A stretch of 10,938 nucleotides of DNA, from assembly GCA_028822945.1 (NCBI GenBank), contig JAPKCN010000046.1:1-10938 (forward strand), in the 5' to 3' direction. Under the pieces are notes generated by a model. It was not told where the DNA came from. It made no database searches and worked only from the letters and a program-made list of their open reading frames with translations. Shown piece after piece: positions 6,943-10,938 of this stretch. The stretch is from Porticoccaceae bacterium. Its GTDB lineage: Bacteria > Pseudomonadota > Gammaproteobacteria > Pseudomonadales > Porticoccaceae. Position numbers and translations under genes: made by a program. Position 1 is the first letter of the stretch. Each line of letters begins with the position of its first letter.

Positions 6943-8544
6943 TTATTTACCGCTAACTAACTTGGCGCGGAGTACATCTTTGCGGATTTTACCTGATGCG
7001 GTGCGTTCAAAACTGGCGATGAGAACAACTTTTTCCGGCCATTTTTGACGTGCTAGTCCCGCCTCAGCTAAGTGTGGCTGTAAGCTTTTAACGTCGATAT
7101 CTACAGTCTCTGGATCTTCGCAGACGATATAGGCACACACGCCTTCGCCGAGACGCTGATGGGGCATGGCCACTACGGCAGTCTCGCGGATAAGCGGATG
7201 GTCATGGAGTATATCTTCGACTTCTTTAGCCGAGATATTTTCGCCACCGCGAATAATCAAATCTTTTTTACGATCGGTAATTACCACTGCATTCTCGGCA
7301 GTTATGTGGCCGATATCGCCAGTATGAAAGAAGCCATCGGTCATCGATGCGGCGGTCTGCGCGGCGTCTTTGTAACCAAGCATCATTGCTGGCCCGCGAA
7401 TCCACAGTTCGCCGTCGACGCCGAGACCAACGTCCTGACCTTCGGGGTCGACCACGCGCATCTGCCAATTGTCGATCTTGCCATCGGTGGTGGCGGCTAA
7501 CTCCAGTTGCTCGGGTTGGGTAAAACCGGTGCTGACCAAGGGTACCTCAGTGCTGCCGTAAACTCTAAAAGCACGGCACTGAGCGAGGCTCTGCGGCACT
7601 CTGCGGATCAGCTCTGGCGGCACTGCCGCGCCGCCGCAAGCGAATAAGCGCAAGCTGGCTAGAGGATCGCTGTGGTGCTCGGCATAGTCGATCAACTCCT
7701 GCAGAAAGGGCGTTGCGCTAATACACAGCGTGGCGGAGTACTGGTTAATTAACTGCGCCGCCCGTTCAACCTGCCACTGCGACATTAGCAACGTTTTCAC
7801 GTCGCTATAAAAGGGTAATTCCATACCGTTTACGTAACCGGTGATATGCGTCACCGGCGAGGGCATCAGCATTAAATCGCGATCATCTAATTCCCACGCC
7901 TCGAGGGTATTGTCGATTGCGCGCGCCAGGCTATTGTGACTGTGCATCACTGCTTTGGGGGTGCCAGTGGTACCCGATGTGTACATCAATACTTTGAGGC
8001 TATTCGGATCTACGGCGATCGGTTGAAGTTGTTTTGGGTCGGCGTCGATCAATGTGTGATAGTCGCGGTGATGATCGAGCTGACGGTCGTCTGTAGAACC
8101 TCGGACCACCACAACATGCTCGAGTTTGGGCAGTTCGTGGCGCAGTGATGCAATCATTTTAGGGTAGTTGACCGACCGAAACGTCTGCGGAATAAATAAC
8201 AGCCGAGTTTGCGCATCACCGAGGATGAAGCGCAGTTCGCGCTCGCGGTAAATGGGGATGATCGGGTTGACCACCAGGCCGAGCATCGCCGCCGCCAGAT
8301 CTATGGCGACTGCCTCGCGCCAACTGGGTAATTGAAAGCTAATAACATCGCCTGCGACCAAACCAAGTTTCTGCAGTGACGTGGCTAGCTGGCGCGCCTC
8401 CAGCACGATCGTGGCGTTGGTGATCGGTGGCTCGCCATCGAGTAAAATTATTTCTCGATCGGGTTCATCTGCCGCGCGCTTTAGAGCAATGTCCGACACT
8501 GTCGCATTGCGCAATTGTTGCGAATTAATTCCGTTGTACACCAT
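6943..8544 (-). CDS. AMP-dependent acyl-CoA synthetase/ligase
   Basis: A 533-aa member of the ANL adenylate-forming superfamily. It should activate a carboxylic acid with ATP to the acyl-adenylate and then form the CoA thioester. All core motifs are intact: P-loop YTSGTTGTPK (188-197), VYGSTEVP (328-335), FFHTGDIG (405-412), DRKKDLIIRGGENI (424-437) with the hinge residue, and the C-terminal catalytic lysine Lys519 in RTASGKIRK. By its motifs it looks like a medium- or short-chain or cyclohexanecarboxylate/steroid-acid type ligase (AliA or FadD3-like) more than a long-chain FadD; the substrate is inferred, not shown. The ATG at 8544 is preceded by GGGGG only 2 nt away, an awkward ribosome-binding site. 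The 197-bp upstream gap holds operator-like palindromes. It is the probable entry enzyme of the cluster, since the second ligase at 10185 is broken. Confidence 0.92.
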   Translation of the reverse strand: MVYNGINSQQLRNATVSDIALKRAADEPDREIILLDGEPPITNATIVLEARQLATSLQKLGLVAGDVISFQLPSWREAVAIDLAAAMLGLVVNPIIPIYRERELRFILGDAQTRLLFIPQTFRSVNYPKMIASLRHELPKLEHVVVVRGSTDDRQLDHHRDYHTLIDADPKQLQPIAVDPNSLKVLMYTSGTTGTPKAVMHSHNSLARAIDNTLEAWELDDRDLMLMPSPVTHITGYVNGMELPFYSDVKTLLMSQWQVERAAQLINQYSATLCISATPFLQELIDYAEHHSDPLASLRLFACGGAAVPPELIRRVPQSLAQCRAFRVYGSTEVPLVSTGFTQPEQLELAATTDGKIDNWQMRVVDPEGQDVGLGVDGELWIRGPAMMLGYKDAAQTAASMTDGFFHTGDIGHITAENAVVITDRKKDLIIRGGENISAKEVEDILHDHPLIRETAVVAMPHQRLGEGVCAYIVCEDPETVDIDVKSLQPHLAEAGLARQKWPEKVVLIASFERTASGKIRKDVLRAKLVSGK

Positions 8545-8591
8545 GACCCCCGTTAAATTTTTGTTGGCAATCGCTATCTGACACCTGCGGG

Positions 8592-8627
8592 CGCATGCGA
8601 TAGATCGCTAGCGGGTCGTTTAACGAC
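8592..8627. promoter_or_regulatory. Cluster of four short palindromes upstream of the acyl-CoA ligase
   Basis: Within 36 bp lie CGCATGCG (8592-8599), GCGATAGATCGC (8597-8608), CGCTAGCG (8606-8613) and GTCGTTTAACGAC (8615-8627, 6-bp arms around one base). They lie 48-83 nt before the ligase ATG, inside its probable leader. They may be regulator sites or alternative RNA stems; the function is unknown. Confidence 0.3.
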
Positions 8628-8665
8628 GCTATAAAAACTGCTTGCGACGGTACAGTTGCCGAATA

Positions 8666-8687
8666 AAAAAGTCAACTTGGATTGTTT
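8666..8687 (-). promoter_or_regulatory. Putative operator C, before the acyl-CoA ligase operon
   Basis: On the plus strand AAAAAGT (8666-8672), 8 nt, ATTGTTT (8681-8687). The left half is degenerate (5 of 7 to the inverted right half), but 16 of 22 bases agree with the perfect element at 10060-10081. It overlaps a possible minus-strand -35 box TTGACT (8675-8670), which is paired, 17 nt on, with a poor -10 TACCGT (8652-8647). Confidence 0.35.
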
Positions 8688-8698
8688 TTGCGCACAGT

Positions 8699-8720
8699 GT
8701 ACGAGCGATCTTTATCGTAC
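8699..8720. other. Inverted repeat after the SnoaL-like gene
   Basis: GTACGA (8699-8704) and TCGTAC (8715-8720) form 6-bp arms around 10 nt. It lies 22 nt beyond the stop of the SnoaL-like gene. No T-tract follows on the minus strand, so it could be a weak hairpin or a protein-binding site. Confidence 0.3.
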
Positions 8721-8741
8721 GTTTTCGCCGCTGCTGTTCTG

Positions 8742-9203
8742 TCAATCGCCATGACGACGGTTCATTGTCTCAGGGTAGGGCAACACATGCTCGACTTGTA
8801 AGGTTCCGGGGCCGTGGTAGAGGGCATCGAAGCGGCGCATTGCATAACGCCAGCCGTCGCCGGTGCGCACACAGGTGTCGTTATAAACGCCGATAATGCG
8901 TAACGCGCTTCCGTTGCTGTCAATAATATCCTCATCGATACTCCAGCGGCAGTTGGCGCTGTCGCCATTCACTCGGATCAAGCCGCTGTGGTGGCTGTGA
9001 AAGACTACTGGAAAGCCGGCCATAGCACCTTCCCAGGTCGCAAGAATCGCCTCGCGACCGCGGATTGGTGCGCCGAGAAAATGCCAGATAGCATCGGTAT
9101 GCCACAGCGACCCCCAGAGTTCGCCATCTCGTCGCATCACCGCATCGGCATAAAGTGCATTCAGTTGGCGTATGTCGAGATCGTCCTGCAATGCTTGGTG
9201 CAT
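8742..9203 (-). CDS. SnoaL-like / NTF2-family protein
   Basis: A 153-aa small alpha+beta cone-fold protein of the SnoaL_4 type. Seen: the N-terminal helix pattern LDIRQLNALYADAVMRRDGE (9-28), LWGSLWHTDAIWHFLG (29-44), a GREAILATWEG segment (49-59) before the sheet, and HSHHSGLIRVNGD (69-81). Family members include hydratases, dehydratases, isomerases and small subunits of larger enzymes; no specific chemistry can be read from this one. The frame opens 90 nt earlier at a GTG, but the ATG at 9203 is preferred: GGAG lies 7 nt upstream and the extension is Arg-rich sequence inside the neighbouring gene. It begins 4 nt after the stop of the SDR at 9208, with its ribosome-binding site in that gene's last codons, so the two are translationally coupled and likely work on one intermediate. 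Confidence 0.85.
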   Translation of the reverse strand: MHQALQDDLDIRQLNALYADAVMRRDGELWGSLWHTDAIWHFLGAPIRGREAILATWEGAMAGFPVVFHSHHSGLIRVNGDSANCRWSIDEDIIDSNGSALRIIGVYNDTCVRTGDGWRYAMRRFDALYHGPGTLQVEHVLPYPETMNRRHGD

Positions 9204-9207
9204 GCCG

Positions 9208-10008
9208 TTACTCCGACGCAGCGGCATGCGCCGCCGCAGTTGCCGACGCCTCGATCTCTGCGGGCATAGGATTGCGACGCAGGGTGAGCCCACCGTTGAC
9301 CTGTAGATTCTGGCCGGTCATAAAGCACTCGTCACTGCCGAGAAATACCGCTGCTGCGGCGATGTCTTGAGAGGTGTTTAGGCGACCCATTGGATACTCT
9401 TTGACGAAGGCCTCGGCGAGTCCGGGTACGGCAAAATAATCTTCTGTCATTGGCGATTTAGTAAATCCCGGTGAGATCGAGTTAGCGCGAATACCACGCG
9501 CACCAAACTCGTCGGCGACGCCGCGTATGACGTGATCGATGCCAGCTTTAGTGCCGATATAGGCATGATGGTTGCCCACTAAAATAGTCGCAGTCGCCGA
9601 CGAAATTTGAATGATTGATGCGCTGCCACTCATACTGCCGACCAGCGATTGCATAAACTGGTAGGGCCCCTTGAACTGCAGGTTCATCATAGCCACTAGG
9701 TCCTCCTCAGAGGTTTCCTCAAACGGTGTGAGTAAGCCCCAGCCAGTGCAGTTAACCGCTATGTCGACCGCTCCAGAGAACGCTACGGTATGCGCTACCG
9801 CGGCTTCGATATCGGCCTTTGATGTAATATCACAATGCACTGCAGAGCCGCCGATGGCGTCGGCTAACGTCTCTAAGTTTTGTATATTGCGACCAGCCAC
9901 GGTCACTCTTGCCCCCTCTTGGGCAAAGCGCTCGGCGATGACTTGACCCATATTGCCGACGCTAGCGGCACCGAGTACCAGCGCTGATTTTCCCTTGAGT
10001 CTGGACAT
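9208..10008 (-). CDS. SDR family oxidoreductase with a divergent cofactor loop
   Basis: A 266-aa SDR. The cofactor loop reads GAASVGNMGQ (13-22) instead of TGxxxGIG, NNAG is replaced by NCTGWG (86-91), and the catalytic part is regular: Asn109, Ser136/Ser137, Tyr150 and Lys154 (YIGTK), then SPGFTKSPM (179-187). The GNMG-type loop recalls the altered loops of enoyl reductase-like SDRs, but the Tyr-x3-Lys spacing is that of classical dehydrogenases. The C-terminus ends in about 20 Ala-rich residues beyond the usual VNGG end. The ATG at 10008 has AGGA (10020-10017) 8 nt upstream. It is the first gene of its operon, facing a divergent ligase gene, with a putative operator at 10060-10081 between them. 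The reaction is probably alcohol/ketone interconversion on a cluster intermediate. Confidence 0.86.
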   Translation of the reverse strand: MSRLKGKSALVLGAASVGNMGQVIAERFAQEGARVTVAGRNIQNLETLADAIGGSAVHCDITSKADIEAAVAHTVAFSGAVDIAVNCTGWGLLTPFEETSEEDLVAMMNLQFKGPYQFMQSLVGSMSGSASIIQISSATATILVGNHHAYIGTKAGIDHVIRGVADEFGARGIRANSISPGFTKSPMTEDYFAVPGLAEAFVKEYPMGRLNTSQDIAAAAVFLGSDECFMTGQNLQVNGGLTLRRNPMPAEIEASATAAAHAAASE

Positions 10009-10059
10009 AATTTATTTCCTTGACAGTGTTGAATGATTCGCTGTTTCGATTTTTTTAGT

Positions 10060-10081
10060 AAACAATCAAGTCACATTGTTT
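10060..10081. promoter_or_regulatory. Putative operator B in the divergent promoter region
   Basis: AAACAAT (10060-10066), 8 nt, ATTGTTT (10075-10081): a perfect 7-bp inverted repeat, typical in size for a TetR-like repressor site. On the minus strand it begins one base downstream of a -10-like TATAAA (10088-10083; no good -35 seen), so binding would block the SDR/SnoaL operon. It lies 104 nt before the ligase ATG at 10185 and could control both directions. Related elements are at 5726-5747 and 8666-8687. Confidence 0.5.
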
Positions 10082-10184
10082 TTTTATAGCATCAATATAA
10101 CAAATAAAAGACTTGCCAGACCAGCCACAAGTAGTTTTTATTGATAACCTCAGTCTGTTTAATATTTAAAGAGGTCGCGAAAAT

Positions 10185-10938
10185 ATGAAACATAATATTG
10201 GGCAGCTACTTCAGAAGCGTGCGCTCTTCAATGCCGATAATGAGGCATATGTGGGTGCAGAATCGGGTCATCGAATTACCTTTGGGCAACTCAACTCAAC
10301 GCAAGCTGCAATCAACTCGCAGACGCGCTGCGATCGGGTGGCCTTAAAAAGGGCCAGAGGGTCGCGCTGTTGCTGTTAAATGGTAGCGCCTTTGTGCAGG
10401 CATTTTTCGCCTTGGCGAAAATCGGTGCGGTATTAGTGCCGATGAATTGGCGACTCAAAGTCGACGAACTAACTTTTTTTTGTGCCGACAGCGGCGTCTG
10501 CCGAATGCTCTACGACGCCGACTTGCTAGATACCGTCAAGACTCTTAAAAAACGCCCAGAGGCGGCCCGCCTTCGCGGACGATTACCGCGATTTTTTAGC
10601 CAGTGGCATGATCTCGGAACCAGATATTATGGGCGACTCAGACGACCACTTATTTATCATGTATTCGTCTGGAACCACCGGTCTACCAAAGGGCATCATC
10701 CATAGCCACAATACTGTGTTGGGCGCTATTTACACGATTGTAGCAACATCGCAACCGCACGCGCGCGACCGCTACATTAATATGTTACCAATGTTTCATA
10801 TCGGTGCGTTGACGCCGATTCTGGTCAACGTTTATAGCGGTGCGACCTCGGTAATTATGCGCAGTTTTGATCCGCAACGGGTTTGGCAGGTGATCGAACG
10901 AGAAAGTATTAATAGCGGCTTAGCGGTGCCGGCGATGT
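10185..10938 (+). pseudogene. Second acyl-CoA ligase, frameshifted, 3' end outside the window
   Basis: The N-terminal part of an ANL-superfamily acyl-CoA synthetase of long-chain FadD appearance, coded in two frames. From the ATG at 10185 (GAGG at 10171-10174) it reads to ITFGQLN and then stops at TAA 10377-10379. The family pattern continues in the frame of codons beginning at 10316 (LADALRSGGLKKGQRVAL, then AKIGAVLVPMNWRLKVDEL). It returns to the first frame between 10530 and about 10590, giving DDHLFIMYSSGTTGLPKG with the P-loop at 10662-10694, and stays open to the window end. The first lesion fits one extra CAACT unit at 10287-10300; the second needs one extra base (or two missing), with the six-A run 10547-10552 as one candidate. 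Either the gene is decaying or the sequence has errors here. As written it cannot make a working enzyme. Confidence 0.82.
10287..10300 (+). repeat. CAACT pentanucleotide tandem repeat at a frameshift
   Basis: CAACT (10287-10291), CAACT (10292-10296) and CAAC (10297-10300) form almost three units. Removing one unit joins ITFGQLN directly to ASCNQLADALRSGG in the correct frame, with the spacing normal for acyl-CoA ligases. This marks the repeat as the site of a 5-bp slippage insertion. Confidence 0.75.

Noticed and set aside
9204..9293. N-terminal extension of the SnoaL-like protein from a GTG
   Set aside because: It is Arg-rich out-of-frame sequence of the upstream SDR, and a proper GGAG precedes the ATG at 9203.
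3132..9370. Many plus-strand open frames opposite the minus-strand genes
   Set aside because: They lie antisense to genes with complete domain signatures, lack ribosome-binding sites and give low-complexity or Cys/Arg-rich translations.
10060..10081. KstR-type steroid regulator site
   Set aside because: The element has ATTGTTT halves with 8 nt between, not the AAC-N2-GTT core known for KstR, so it gives no direct evidence for steroid control.
10287..10552. Programmed ribosomal frameshifting in the second ligase
   Set aside because: No slippery heptamer or stimulatory hairpin was seen at the first shift, and the six-A run at the second would need a +1 shift; two separate programmed events in one ligase are not known.
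1..10938. Mobile elements, CRISPR arrays, tRNA or rRNA genes
   Set aside because: No transposase, phage, spaced direct-repeat array or tRNA-like cloverleaf was recognised on either strand.

Overview
The window is a dense piece of a bacterial chromosome with moderate G+C, Shine-Dalgarno-led genes and short intergenic gaps. It carries a catabolic gene cluster of the kind seen in proteobacteria that degrade lipids, steroids, terpenoids or alicyclic acids. An aquatic gammaproteobacterium is my best guess from the gene families, but no taxonomic marker (rRNA, ribosomal protein) is present, so this is inference only.

Layout. On the plus strand lie a CurA/YncB-type NADP-dependent double-bond reductase (65-1087), followed by a probable terminator hairpin, and a classical short-chain dehydrogenase/reductase (SDR; true start 1305, end 2144). 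A 395-bp non-coding stretch (2145-2539) with two stable hairpins separates this SDR from seven genes that all run on the minus strand. Read in the direction of transcription these are: SDR (10008-9208) and a SnoaL/NTF2-like protein (9203-8742), 4 nt apart; an acyl-CoA ligase (8544-6943) and a second CurA-like reductase with a TTG start (6910-5894), 32 nt apart; then a large acyl-CoA dehydrogenase subunit (5664-4480), a small subunit (4480-3332, stop and start sharing one base) and an SDR (3304-2540). A second acyl-CoA ligase starts divergently at 10185 on the plus strand and runs off the window. It is broken by at least two frameshifts, the first exactly explained by an extra copy of a 5-bp repeat.

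How the genes may work together (inference from families). A carboxylic acid is activated to its CoA thioester by the ligase. The two-subunit acyl-CoA dehydrogenase introduces an alpha,beta double bond. The SDRs interconvert hydroxyl and keto groups on the side chain or ring. The SnoaL-like protein may hydrate, dehydrate or isomerise. The two CurA-like enzymes reduce conjugated double bonds. No enoyl-CoA hydratase, thiolase, monooxygenase, transporter or regulator lies in the window, so the substrate cannot be named and the pathway continues elsewhere.

Regulation. The three intergenic regions that precede the three minus-strand transcription units each contain a related 22-bp inverted-repeat element, with half-site ATTGTTT and an 8-nt spacer (5726-5747, 8666-8687, 10060-10081). 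Two of them sit just downstream of recognisable -10 boxes. This looks like a shared operator for a cluster-wide repressor encoded outside the window, and it is the most interesting new signal here.
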